NCBI GenBank assembly: GCA_009763385.1
Contig: VDCT01000282.1
Coordinates: 186,001-250,000, forward strand
Source: Coix lacryma-jobi var. lacryma-jobi
Taxonomy: Eukaryota; Streptophyta; Magnoliopsida; Poales; Poaceae
Length of the DNA stretch: 64,000 nucleotides
Direction of reading: 5' to 3'
The notes below the pieces were generated by a model. That model ran no database searches, was not told the DNA's origin, and worked only from the letters and a program-made list of their open reading frames with translations. The stretch's first letter is position 1. Each line of letters starts with the position of its first letter. Position numbers and translations under genes: made by a program. Below, piece after piece: positions 21,440-31,757 of this stretch.

Positions 21440-21829
21440 ACTAGAGTCATCATCACTTTGTACTTCCGGTCACCCTTTGCCATGAGGCATAGGTTTGTAG
21501 AGGATGATGGCGACGGTGGTGGTGGTGGTGTAGAGGTCCCAATCACTAGAGCGACCACATTCTCCTTCTTCATCACTATCTTCATTTGATGATCCACCAG
21601 AGGAGTCAATGTCGGTGAGCCAATCACCAACAATATAGGCCTTGCCACCTTTCTTGTGGTATTGCTTCTTCTTCTTGCCATCTTTCTTGTAGGGCTTCTC
21701 ACTTCTCTTCTCATCTTCACTTGATGAGTCATACTTCTTGCCCTTGTTCTTGTTCTTGTAGCTTTCCTTTTTGGGCTTGGTGCATTGATGAGCAAGATGG
21801 CCAAGATCACCGCAATTGTAGCAATCCAT
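21440..21829 (-). pseudogene. Copia B gag: first zinc knuckle and Lys/Ser/Asp-rich tail
   Basis: The frame begins MDCYNCGDLGHLAHQCTKPK, an intact CCHC knuckle, followed by a basic stretch (KKESYKNKNKGKKYDSSSED) and an acidic stretch (SSGGSSNEDSDEEGECGRSS). The basic-acidic pair is usual after a Gag knuckle in this lineage. It ends in a microsatellite (GGTGGTGGT, about 21511-21530) encoding Thr repeats in this frame. Confidence 0.85.
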
Positions 21830-21839
21830 TTGGATAATG

Positions 21840-22666
21840 GCCTTCTCTTGCTACTAGTGAAGAACTTCTTCTTTCTTGAGTCAAAGTTGACCCATTCTTG
21901 TGAAGCTTCTTCAACATCTTTGTGGTCTTCCTCACCATGAGAGCAATGTTGGAATCATCTTCATCATCACTTGTGCTCTCATGATGCACCTCAATTGCCT
22001 TGGACTTGCCCTTCTTGTCTTGACTTGCTTTGAAGGCCAAGTCTTTCTTCTTTTCGGTGGAAGAGCCACCACTTGGAGTGATGTGCATGTACATCTCATG
22101 CACATTGATATTTCCCAATATTTGAGTTGGTGTAGTAGTGGAAAGATCACTTTGATGAAGCACCGTCACAATGTGTCCATACTTGTCAATTGGAAGGACA
22201 CAAAGAATCTTTCTCACAACATCGGATGGTTGCATTTGTGTGAGGCCAAATCCATTCAATTCTTCTACAAGAACATTCAAGCGTGAGTATATTTCATTTG
22301 CACTTTCATGAGCATGCATATCAAAAGAATTAAGCTTTTGCATGACAAGGTGATATCATTCCTCATGCTCACTCTTTGTCCCTCATGGAGCGCACAAATG
22401 TTATCCCATAGCTCATGGGCATTTTTGTGGTTCCGGACGCGGGTTAAACACATCCTTGCAAATGCCTCTAAAGATGATGTTTTGGCTTTTGCATTCCACT
22501 TCTCATTTTCTTCCTCATGAGGTGTGAGACTAGTGGATTCCTTGGGCTTGGGAAAACCGGTTATTGCAGCTTGACGGCATTTTACATCTACCACCTCTAG
22601 GTACAACTCCATACGGATTTTAATATGGAAAGTCATCTCCCTCGAACATGGGAGGTGGTCCATCAC
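21840..22666 (-). pseudogene. Copia B gag core
   Basis: Two frames: 22277-22666 (MELYLEVVDVKCRQAAITGF ... VRNHKNAHELWDNICALHEG) and 21807-22343 (MHAHESANEIYSRLNVLVEE, then SDVVRKILCVLPIDKYGHIV). Together they are the UBN2-type Gag core that packages RNA. The usual 'F.G.NF.YWK..M' beginning is altered to SREMTFHIKIRM. A frameshift near 22300 separates the two halves. The C-terminal part (SKAIEVHHESTSDDEDDSNI) leads to the first knuckle. Confidence 0.9.
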
Positions 22667-22716
22667 CTCTGGATATCTTATTAACTACGTGGTTAAGCCT
22701 AAATCGAGAGCACGAG

Positions 22717-22728
22717 GCTCCGATACCA
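22717..22728 (-). promoter_or_regulatory. Primer binding site of copia B
   Basis: The minus strand reads TGGTATCGGAGC two bases after the LTR end CCTTTCA; initiator tRNA-Met type. Confidence 0.85.
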
Positions 22729-22730
22729 AT

Positions 22731-24262
22731 TGAAAGGATCAAGAGGCCCAAGAGGGGGTGAATTGGGCTTTTCTAAAACTTTTCGTGATAATTAAAACCT
22801 AACAAGCCCAATTAACCCCTTTGTGCTTTGATGTGTGTTCCTCTAAACTCTACCACACAAAATACTATACCTATTCCATTCCTACTCTAGCAAGGCAATT
22901 CAATTATGAATGAACAACAAGTAAATTGCGGAATTGAATTGCTCAAATGTAAATGTGTATGTAAAGGGAGTAGAAATGACTCGACGATCTTTTTGCCGAG
23001 GTATCGAGGTGTCGACACACCCCCTAGTCCTCGTTGGAGCACCCGCGCAAGGATCAAGTGCTCACTATGAGCTGATTCTTCGCCACTTCGGCCCGGTGAA
23101 TCGCTCACTACCGGTCATAACTCAACTTGGGTCATCCACAAAGCCACCGGATGATCACCAAGCTTCTTGATCACCACCAAACCATCTAGGTGATGTCGAT
23201 CATAAAGAGTAACAAGCTAGAACTCTCACTTGACCAAGCCAAGGCCAAAGAGATGGATGGATGCACACTTGCTACTCTCTTTCACTAATGAGGTCACTAA
23301 TTCTCACAATTAGGAAATCTCTCAACCTCACTAGGGCTCTTGCTCTTCCTTGCTCTCTCAAGGTGTTTCTCAGCTGAACAATTGGGCAAGAACACTCTAA
23401 AGGATGTGGAGGTGGAGTATATATACTCCCCCAAACTGACCATCCAAAAGAGCTTCAAACAACACAATTTTGGGGGCATCGGACGCTCCGATGCCTGACA
23501 TCGGACGCTTCGATGCCCTCGACCCAATGGTCAACTGTACTTTCTGACACGCGGTTTAAAGGAGCATCGGACGCTGGGCAGCATCTGATGCCCTCGCCTC
23601 GGACGCATCCGATGCGAAACCGACCTCTCTGGAACCTCTCTGCATGGACATCAGACGTTGGCCTCAGCGTTGATGCACCCCTAATTTCACTTGCAAGTGA
23701 ACAGTGGCACAGGTGCGTCCGATGTGACAACATCGTCGCGTCTGATGCCACGCATCATACTCACTCAAGTCTAGTGAGCATCGGACGTGCGTCCGATGCA
23801 CACCAGGCCAGCGTCTGATGCTCTTCTGAGGGCTGAAACGACTTCGGATCACGACGCGGCCTTGACGACTTTTCATCCTCATGACATAAGGGCTCTCTCT
23901 CTCAGCTACCTAGGGCTATGAAATAACAAGTGTGCACCACACATACCTCAATAGACTCATCTAGGTCAAGCTACTAATTCACGCTCCCCTTTATAGTACG
24001 ACCAAAGGAAAAACAAAGACCTAAGACTACCTAAGTGTCCTCCAACACCATGTGACGCTTAGCCTAGCCTATCACCGTCTTCGTCATCCGTCCTTTGAAA
24101 ACTGAATCAATTTCCATTGCCAGGGGACATGAACTCCATATGCCCGTATCATCGCCATTATCGTGACCTAACTTATCCATGTTTCTGTAAAACACACGTT
24201 AGTCACAGTAATCTTGTGTTTCATCCAATCACTGAAACCCACTAGGGGCCAAGATGCGTTCA
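22731..24262 (-). repeat. Copia B 5' LTR (1532 bp)
   Basis: Plus-strand ends are TGAAAGGATC and GATGCGTTCA. It contains a half-palindrome cluster at 23477-23825 (CATCGGACGC / GCGTCCGATG type) and a minus-strand TATA-like run TATATATA at 23419-23426. The right boundary is inferred from the change to C-type LTR sequence at 24263, because the second LTR is outside the window. Confidence 0.8.
23477..23825. repeat. CATCGGACG half-palindrome cluster in copia B LTR
   Basis: Copies include CATCGGACGCTCCGATGCC (23478), CATCGGACGCTTCGATGCC (23500), CATCGGACGCTGG (23564), GGACGCATCCGATGCG (23600) and CATCGGACGTGCGTCCGATG (23779). Confidence 0.82.
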
Positions 24263-25274
24263 CCCCAAAACACTCAGATTCTGCGGGGCCATCGGACGCG
24301 CCGTTGGATAAACATCGGATGGTAGAGGCAGCGTCCAATGCCTAGATCAGTGCCACGCGTCCCCTTTCTTTCAAACCATAGCCGCCGATCCCAAAACGGC
24401 TAATTCCAACACTCACTGTTAAAGTTGCATGGGACACTACATGAATGCACCGACCCCCAGCGTCTGAACCTATCATCTTTCCAACTGCTATCGCGCCCAA
24501 AATCACGCTCGCAAAGTGCCACATTCGGATGCTACATGGACCCAGCGTCCATGGTTATGCAGAGAGCATCAAGAGAGCTCCTGCGGACATCGGACGCGTC
24601 CGATGAGCTGCATCAGACGCTCCCTAGCGTCCGATGCTCCCCTGAGAGCAACCCTAGGACACGTCACAACATCGGACTCAGCAACAGTGTTTTCCCAACG
24701 TCACGTTGCCTGCATCCGATGCTACTCAGTCACTCAGCTTAGCTAGGGTTTGCCAGCGTCTGATGCCCATCAGAGTAGCGTCGATGCTCCCTCAGAGAGC
24801 ACGGAATCAATCTCCACTTCATCCCTTGTGCAAATGTGTTAACTCCACCAAGTTTCCACTACTTGTGTACGTGAGTTACATTATCAAGCATTTTCATAGG
24901 GATGTTTGCACACACTAGATCTAAATGCACATGCAAAGTAAGATCATCTAGTGGCACTTTGATAACCACATTTCACAAACGAGTTCCCCGCTCCTCTTAA
25001 TAGTACGGCTATCAATCCTAAATGTGATCACACTCTCTATAGTGTCTTGATCACCAAAACAAATGGCCCTATGCATATACCTTTGCCTCTAGCCCATTTT
25101 GTTTTTCTCTTTCTTCTTTTCCAAGCATTTGAGTCTTTGATCGTCATCATGTGGACATCACCATCCATCTAGCTTCATCACTTGGTGTTGGACGAACCTG
25201 TCTCATATACACTTAAGCATAGGATTAGTCCAAATAGGTTTCATCAATTAACCAAAATCGAACTAGGGCTTTCA
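24263..25274 (-). repeat. Element C 3' LTR, right part (broken by copia B)
   Basis: Collinear with 30719-31757 from CCCC(T)AAAACACTCAG through the CATCGGACG cluster (24288-24790) to the end GGGCTTTCA. On the coding strand the LTR starts TGAAAGCCCTAGTTCG at 25274 and is preceded by the polypurine tract at 25275-25289. The remaining LTR lies left of copia B, outside the window. Confidence 0.87.
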
Positions 25275-25867
25275 ATCTCCCGTTTTTGGTAATTGATGAC
25301 AACCTTTACAAAGATATGAAATAAGCTCAATTTTGAACTTGTATTGCTTGTCCAAGCATTGTATCATGATAAGAAATTTGACAATCATCACAAATTCGAT
25401 TTGATAGTACTAGCTCCCCCTATATATGTGATTCATGAGTTTGGTACAATATTTCACATATGTATGGATAGACATGTTGGGAGAGTTAACCACTATCAAA
25501 TGATGCTAAGGTGTAAAAGATTTGACCTTTGAAGCGTGTTACAATCGGAGTTGCCATCATACACCATCCTTAGCACCTTTGGTAAACTCAAGAATCCTGT
25601 GAGATCAACATTATACGAAAAAGGGGTCTCAATTCCACTTGTATGCTTTAAGGCAAATAAATGTCTAGATATATTCTATGCATGCTAGTACTTCAAAACA
25701 CCATCCAAGTTCTATTTCTAGCATACATCACATAATCATGTAATTTGAAATTAAAGCTTGCAATGCAACAATTCATATGAATAAACATTCAAATGCAAAA
25801 GTAGGTTCATGAGCTTGCTCCCCCTATTTGTATGCTTTTAATTTATCCTTCTCCCCCTTTGTCATAG
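25275..25867 (-). other. Element C 3' internal remnant with multiple polypurine tracts
   Basis: AT-rich noncoding tail of a Sirevirus. On the minus strand it shows AAAAACGGGAGAT next to the LTR (25275-25288), and further purine tracts TAGGGGGAGCTAG (about 25411-25423), AATAGGGGGAGCAAG (25815-25829) and AAAGGGGGAGAAGG (25847-25860). Repeated polypurine tracts before the 3' LTR are a described Sirevirus feature. No gag-pol of C remains; 25868 starts another element. Confidence 0.75.
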
Positions 25868-28005
25868 TGTTGACGGTAGATAACTCCGATTTAAACCATC
25901 AACTAACCTCATAAATGACCCGCAATGAACCAAAGAGTTAGCTATAGGGTTTGATTCTAACGAGTTCCACGAGTTATGTAGTTCTCACTGTTTTTGTAGG
26001 ATATTCAATATTTCATCATAAGAAAGTATCTCAAGTGAAGAATCAGACCACACCATTGTGACGAGCTTGTCAAGACGATCGAGACGGACAAATCACTTGT
26101 CATATTCGGAGCCCCAGAGCGAGAGTCCTCGATGAATACGACCAGGAAGACTCTGGAACCCTCTAGAAGCCTTATCCATATGAAGATCAGGGGTGTAACA
26201 GACAAGATTCCAACAGCTACAGAATATCATAATTATATAGGGACCAGACAGAAAGAAGACGACAAGGAATCCATCCACGCCACGACTCGTTGTGCAAACC
26301 AACCGAACAAGGACTCTAGGCGAATAAGGAAGGTATTAGAAGACTTCCGATCGAAGGACGAGGCAGGCGACGACAGGGGGAGGCTGGCCGACCTCAACCC
26401 TAGGCTAGCCGGCTTGGGCCCACATGGAAGCCACTCTCCTTCGCGCGACGTGACCTAACCAACCTCTACTTTGTATCTCAACCGTTGTTCAAGGTCGGTT
26501 TGATCCGAGGGCTGCGGTTCATCCCACCGGGCTATATAAGAAACCCAAGACCCCCCTCCTGAAATCATCATCATATCTCATAGCATATATCAATCAATTG
26601 TTTAGATTAGAGATAGCCTAGACAACCAGGAGCTCCACCATCCAAGGGAGTAGCTAGAATAGAATTAGAAGAGTTGAGGAAGCTCGGATTCCGGATCTCG
26701 TCAAGAGGAGCTAGGTAATTAGCCTTGTCTTCTCTCTTGTATCAACATTGTTCTTCTAATTGTTCTTCTAATTGTCTAATTGTCTTCTAGTTCATCATCT
26801 TGTGTTCTAATTGTGTTCTAGTTCATCTTCTAATCTCTCTAGTTCATCTTTGTGTTCTAATCTAGTTCTAATTATCTCTTTAGTTTCATCCTAGTGATTC
26901 TAATCTACTTCTAATTGTTCATCTAGTTCTTATTCATCTTCTAGTTTGTGTTCTAGTTGATACATGTCATGACTTGTTAATATTTCGTGTTCATAATTAT
27001 AATGTTCATAGTCTACTTTGATTATATGTCTAGCATAGCTAGGGTATCTCTATGTTTATGCTCTTGTTAGTATAGCGCTCATTCTGTCGATCGCGGGGTG
27101 AGTGGTCAACATTGTGTAAGCGTGGTGCTTATATGTTGTTTACCTGCGAATGCACCCTATATTCTGGGCCAGCAAGTGGTAGATCACGAGGGTGAATCTT
27201 ATAGTCTCGTTTGAGTCCTTTGTAGTCCACTCCCGAATATAGGACTAGTAAGACCTGGTCACCCAAGGGGATAGACTCTGGATCTGATCCTCCATGTGTG
27301 ATGTCTCCTGCGTATAAATATAATTTATTCTAACCATGATTGCTAAACATAATTGCACTAATTGTCGTAGTCTATGACCTATAGTTAGAACCATATTAGG
27401 AAGTTAATCTGTCTCTTTCTAGATTTAGTTACGATCCGACCTTGGATGGGAATGCTCTGTTGGAACTCTTTTATGATTTACTACTCTGTTCTATTAAATT
27501 ATCTTATTTATCATTTATGATTGATTCCTGTGTTGAGTATAGATCTAGTGAAACTCTTATCATAATCATACATGTGTGTGTCATAGTTATAGATGTTTAT
27601 CTCCTACTAGTTAACTCATGATATGCATGGCTCCATTATAAATAACCATACCTAGGAAACTCTCCTTGGTGAAATGCTACAACAGATGTATTTTATCTAT
27701 GCGCTTGCAGATAATCTTATTTCATATTTTATAAGGGCAAGATCATAAATACCATCCACGTCTCTAGTGTCGCTGCTAGTGGTGACAGCCTAGCGTTAAA
27801 GGTAATGTTGTTAGATTTGTCTACCCACATTTCTGACGCCGTTATCCGAAGTGATGCTAAGATGTCAACAAGCATTTCTGGCACCATTGTCGGGGAACCG
27901 AATGTGTGATTCCAAAAGCACATTCTCCGTTGCTTGGGAAATCCCTTAAGGAAATCCCATTGCCTGAGCCATATCATTGAGTTTTCCAAGTTTCTAAGTT
28001 AAGAC
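25868..28005 (+). mobile_element. Gypsy E: LTR plus primer-site fragment
   Basis: The LTR 25868-27870 starts TGTTGACGGTAG and ends GATGTCAACA. It is followed by ATTTCTGGCACCATTGTCGG, the primer-site-like sequence usual in a group of grass gypsy elements. A TATA box (TATATAAG, 26533-26540) sits in CCGGGCTATATAAGAAACCC. A pyrimidine/AT-rich tract with repeated TTCTAATTG and AGTTCATCT units covers 26740-26960. Only about 135 bp of the internal region remain before the sequence changes to element C LTR at about 28005; the rest and its 3' LTR are deleted. Confidence 0.75.
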
Positions 28006-28586
28006 CAGGAGAAATCCTCGGAGACAATGACACAATGATTTTTCACCTGAGGTTCACTTGCTTGTCGGCAAGCTACGTCCTCTATTGCAGCGATTCGCCC
28101 ACTTGGAGGCTCATGAGCTAATTGGCATCACATGCCAAACCCTCACAAGGGGCCGCACAACCACACACACAAGATGGGATCCACAAGCTACGAGCAATCC
28201 CTAAATTTACCTTTCGCGATCTCTCCCGTGAGGAAGGTACAAGAAACCCCTCACCAAATTACCGATCGCAGCCGAAAACAATCACCAACTTCCGCTCAAC
28301 GATCATCGCTGCTCCAAGCCATCTAGGTGTCGACAAACACCAAGAGTAACAAGAAAATATGTGGGGATATTACCTCCGTATACCCCCATGGACCTACTTG
28401 GGCCCTTCGTTAAGGACAGCCCAGCTCGAAGGCCCTGCGGCATGCGACCAGGCTATCATGCTCCCCAGGGAATCTCACGAAGCCTTGCTCGCCAAGGAAG
28501 ATCCTAGAGTTAGATCCAGATTCCTTGCCTTAAGGAACCGTTTGTAATCTGATAAGGACTCGACAACTGTCACCCTGCTCTCCGAC

Positions 28587-28593
28587 TATATAA
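28587..28593 (+). promoter_or_regulatory. TATA box of element D LTR
   Basis: TATATAA in CCGACTATATAAGGCGAGC; the second LTR has the same box at 30225-30231. Confidence 0.7.
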
Positions 28594-29149
28594 GGCGAGC
28601 AGGGAGCCCCTCTCATCTCATCTGATCTCATCCGAGATCATAGGATCTCACGTCATATTCCAATCCAGCAATACAACCAGCCACCAGAACACAGGACGTA
28701 GGGTATTACGGCGACTTGCCAGCCCGAACCTATCTAAATCACCCGTCTCCCGTCCCTGTGTTTACGCTTTGCAGATGTCTCACACGCTTCCACCGCTTAA
28801 TCTACTACCTTGTGCATACCCCACGGTAGATTGCCGACCATATTTCATCGATAGTTGGCGCGCCAGGTAGGGGGGTGTGCTACGACACCATGATCTGCCA
28901 AGCGGTCATCTTCCTCGACTCCATGATCCTTCTGAGCTCGGTGTCTCCTTCCAGATCGGATCTATCATCTGGACCAACTGTGACGTCGTCCTTGCTCTGG
29001 AGATCATGGAACCCGCGCAGCTTCCTACGCCGACGCCTTGCCGTCCACCCATTGCGCCATCACGCTGGTGCCATGCGCGCCAATATCCATACGCCGCGAC
29101 GACCTGGTCGAGGCCATCTATCAGGACAACAAGCACCGACTACATCAAC

Positions 29150-29560
29150 ATCGTCGTCGTCTTTGCTCGTCGTCGACCTGGCTCCTCACCGCCTCGCTCG
29201 TCATCGACTAGCTCGTCATTGCCTTCACTCGTCGCCGTCCTCGCTCGTCGCCGACCAGGCTCAGGGACTTCGCCTTCACTCGTCGCCGACTAGGCTCGTC
29301 GCCTCGCTCGTTGTCGCCTTCGCTCATTGTCGCCGACTAGATTCGAGGACTTTGTCTTCGCTCGTCGCGGACTAGGCTCGGCGCCTTCGCTCGTCGCCTC
29401 TACCTCGTCGTCGCCTTCGCTCGTTGTCGTCTTCGCTCGTCACCGACCAGGCTCGGGGACTCCGCCGTCGCTCATTGCCGACCAGGTTCATGGACCTGAC
29501 CTTCACCCATCGCCCAGGCTCGTAGGCCTGGCCTTCGCTCGTCGCCGGCGTGCATCAAGT
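29150..29560 (+). repeat. Degenerate tandem repeats in element D interior
   Basis: Repeated units built on TTCGCTCGTCGCCGAC followed by AGGCTCGGGGACT, in irregular order and length. Frames through them give Ser/Arg/Ala-rich low-complexity peptides, which I do not treat as genes. Confidence 0.75.
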
Positions 29561-31757
29561 CGCTCCATGTTGTTCGAATCAGGGTGCTGATTTTGGGCAG
29601 CTCACCGGGGCACTTGCTAAATGCTCTACAAGCTCTGCACCATGTGTCTTCAACACCTACTACCAAGCTCGGGGACTAAGTGGATACACTTCACCTTGCG
29701 GTGATGTATTTTCTTTTTCTCTGACAATTCATGGACGCTCCATCAAGTTGGACTTGCACAGACTTCTACTGGGACCTCATTGTTCCTTATAGTCTTGCAA
29801 GCTCCAAGTGGATACACTTCACCGGAAGCAAGCTCTTCAAATTTTTCTTGAGCACCTTGCATCCTTCTGGCAAGCCTTACTTGGTCAACATTGACTTCAC
29901 CTACTCGGATCGCCAGTCAAGCTGGTCGACGTTGACTTCGCCTATTCGGACAAGCTCAAGATGGCGTGGCCAAAGGATACAAAGTGCTCGGGGACTAGCT
30001 GTGGGGATATTACCTCCGTATACCCCCATGGACCTACTTGGGCCCTTCGTTAAGGACAGCCCATCGAAGGCCCTGCGGCACGCGACCAGGCTGTCGTGCT
30101 CGCCAGGGACTCTCACGAAGCCTTGCCCACCAAGGAAGATCCTAGAGTTAGATCCGGATTCCTTGCCTTAAGGAACCGTTTGTAATCTGATAAGGACTCA
30201 ACAACTGTAACCCTGCTCTCCGACTATATAAGGCGAGCAGGGACCCCCTCTCATCTCATCTGATCTCATCCGAGATCATGGGATCTCATGTCATATTCCA
30301 ATCCAGCAATACAAACCAGCCACCAGAACACAGGACGTAGGGTATTACAGACAAGCGACTTGCCGGCCCAAACCTGTCTAAATCACCGTCTCTCGTCCCT
30401 GTCTTTACGCTTTGCAGACATCTCGCATGCCTCCACCGCTTAATCTACTACCTTGGGCATACCCCACGGTAGACTGCCGACCATATTTCGTCGACAAAAT
30501 CCATAGCAAAACACGAACACCAAGTGCCTCTAGATGAACACATTCATGCAATGCACTTGGCTCTCCCAATCTCTCTCAATATGATGAACAATCAATCAAA
30601 TGGAGTGGGAGATATTTGGCTAGGCTCACCATAGAGTTTAGGCAATCCAAATGTCCAAGAGAGTGAGCCCAAGCCGGCCACATGCCTTATATAGAGCCCC
30701 CTCAAAGAGGAGGCCGAAACCCCTAAAACACTCAGATTATGTGAGGCCATCGGACGCGCCGTTGGATAACATCGGACGCTAGGGCAGCGTCTGATGCCTA
30801 GATCAGCGCCACATGTCCCCTTTCTTTCAACCACAAACCGCCAGATCCCAACGACTAGATTCCAACGCACACTATTAAAGTTGCATCGATATCGGACGCT
30901 ACATCGGACGCACCGACCCAGCGTCCGATGACCTGTCAGACTTCGCAATGGCTAGTCGCGCCAACATCGGACACTCGCACAGTGCCACATCGGACGCTAC
31001 AGGACCAGCATCCGATGTCTATGCAGAGAGCATCCAGAGAGCTCCTACGGACATCGGACGCGTCCGATGAAGCCGCATCAGACGCTCCCCAGCGTCCGAT
31101 GCTCCCTTGAGAGCAACCCTAGGACACGTCATCAAACATCGGACTCAGCAACAGTGTTTTCCCAGCGTCCGTTGCCTGCATCCGATGCTACTCAGTCAGC
31201 TCAGCTTAGCTAGGTTTGCCATCGAACGTTACCCCTAGCGTCTGATGCCCATCAGACCAGCGTCTGATGCTCCTCAGAGAGCACGGAATCAATCTCCACT
31301 TCATCACTTGTGCAAATGTGTTAACTCCACCAAGTTTCCACTACTTTGTACATGAGTTAACATTTATCAAGCACTTTTCACAGGGATGTTTGCACACACT
31401 AGATTCTAAATGCACATGCAAAGTAAGATCATCTAGTGGCACTTTGATAACCGTATTTCACAAACGAGTTTCGTTCCTCTTATAGTACGACTATTAATCC
31501 TAAATTGATCACACTCTCTATAGTGACTTGATCACCAAAAACAAATGGCCCTATGCATATACCTTTGCCTCTAGCCCATTTTGTTTTTCTCTTTCTTCTT
31601 TTCCCAAGCATTTGAGTCTTCGATCGCCATCAGGTGGACATCACCATCCATCTAGCTCCATCACTTGGTGTTGGGACCAACCTATCTCATATACAGTTAA
31701 GCATAGGATTAGTCCAAATAGGTTTCATAATTAACCAAAACCGAACTAGGGCTTTCA

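Larger units (their letters stand above)
19088..24262 (-). mobile_element. Copia B: Sirevirus-like element, interrupted by copia A
   Basis: On the minus strand: 5' LTR (22731-24262), PBS (22717-22728), gag, two zinc knuckles, protease and integrase, ending at 19088 where copia A is inserted. The rest of pol is left of the window. The Gag start (REMTFHIKIRMELYLEVVDV and AHELWDNICALHEG), coiled coil and second knuckle are typical of Sireviruses. B itself is inserted in the 3' LTR of element C: at 24263 the sequence changes to C LTR (CCCCAAAACACTCAG, compare 30718-30733). Confidence 0.88.
28360..30496 (+). mobile_element. Element D: small non-autonomous LTR retrotransposon (2.1 kb)
   Basis: Two direct LTRs of 494 bp (28360-28853) and 497 bp (30000-30496) begin TGTGGGGATATTACC; the second ends CGTCGACA, the first CATCGATA. 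Flanks AAATA and AAATC differ in one base. A primer-site-like TTGGCGCGCCAGGTAGGGG follows the first LTR, and the purine-rich GCTCGGGGACTAGC precedes the second. The 1146-bp internal region encodes no gag, protease, RT or integrase motif that I can find, so movement would need proteins from another element. The LTRs are very similar, so insertion is fairly recent. It lies in the 5' LTR of element C. Confidence 0.9.
28006..31757 (-). repeat. Element C 5' LTR, split by element D (28006-28359 and 30497-31757)
   Basis: The first part includes CGGAGACAATGACACAATG and CCAAGCCATCTAGGTG, and is comparable with 23180-23215 of LTR B. The second part resumes at 30497 (AAATCCATAGCAAAACACGAA) and ends AGGGCTTTCA at 31757, matching 25274. 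CATACA (31758 onward) is flanking DNA. A minus-strand TATA box (CTTATATA on the plus strand) is at 30686-30693. The CATCGGACG cluster is at 30748-31275. The left boundary is a deletion junction with gypsy E and is approximate. Confidence 0.8.

Noticed and set aside
22731..25274. One 2.5-kb LTR shared by copia B and element C in tandem
   Set aside because: The text changes type at 24262/24263 and the right part matches 30719-31757, so two LTRs joined by insertion fit better.
29150..29560. CRISPR-like spacing of repeats
   Set aside because: Repeat units vary in length and sequence and have no conserved repeat with unique spacers; the context is a eukaryotic retrotransposon.
28875..29590. Ser/Arg-rich open frames in element D
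   Set aside because: They follow the degenerate TCGTCGCC repeats; no Gag or Pol motif and no consistent frame.
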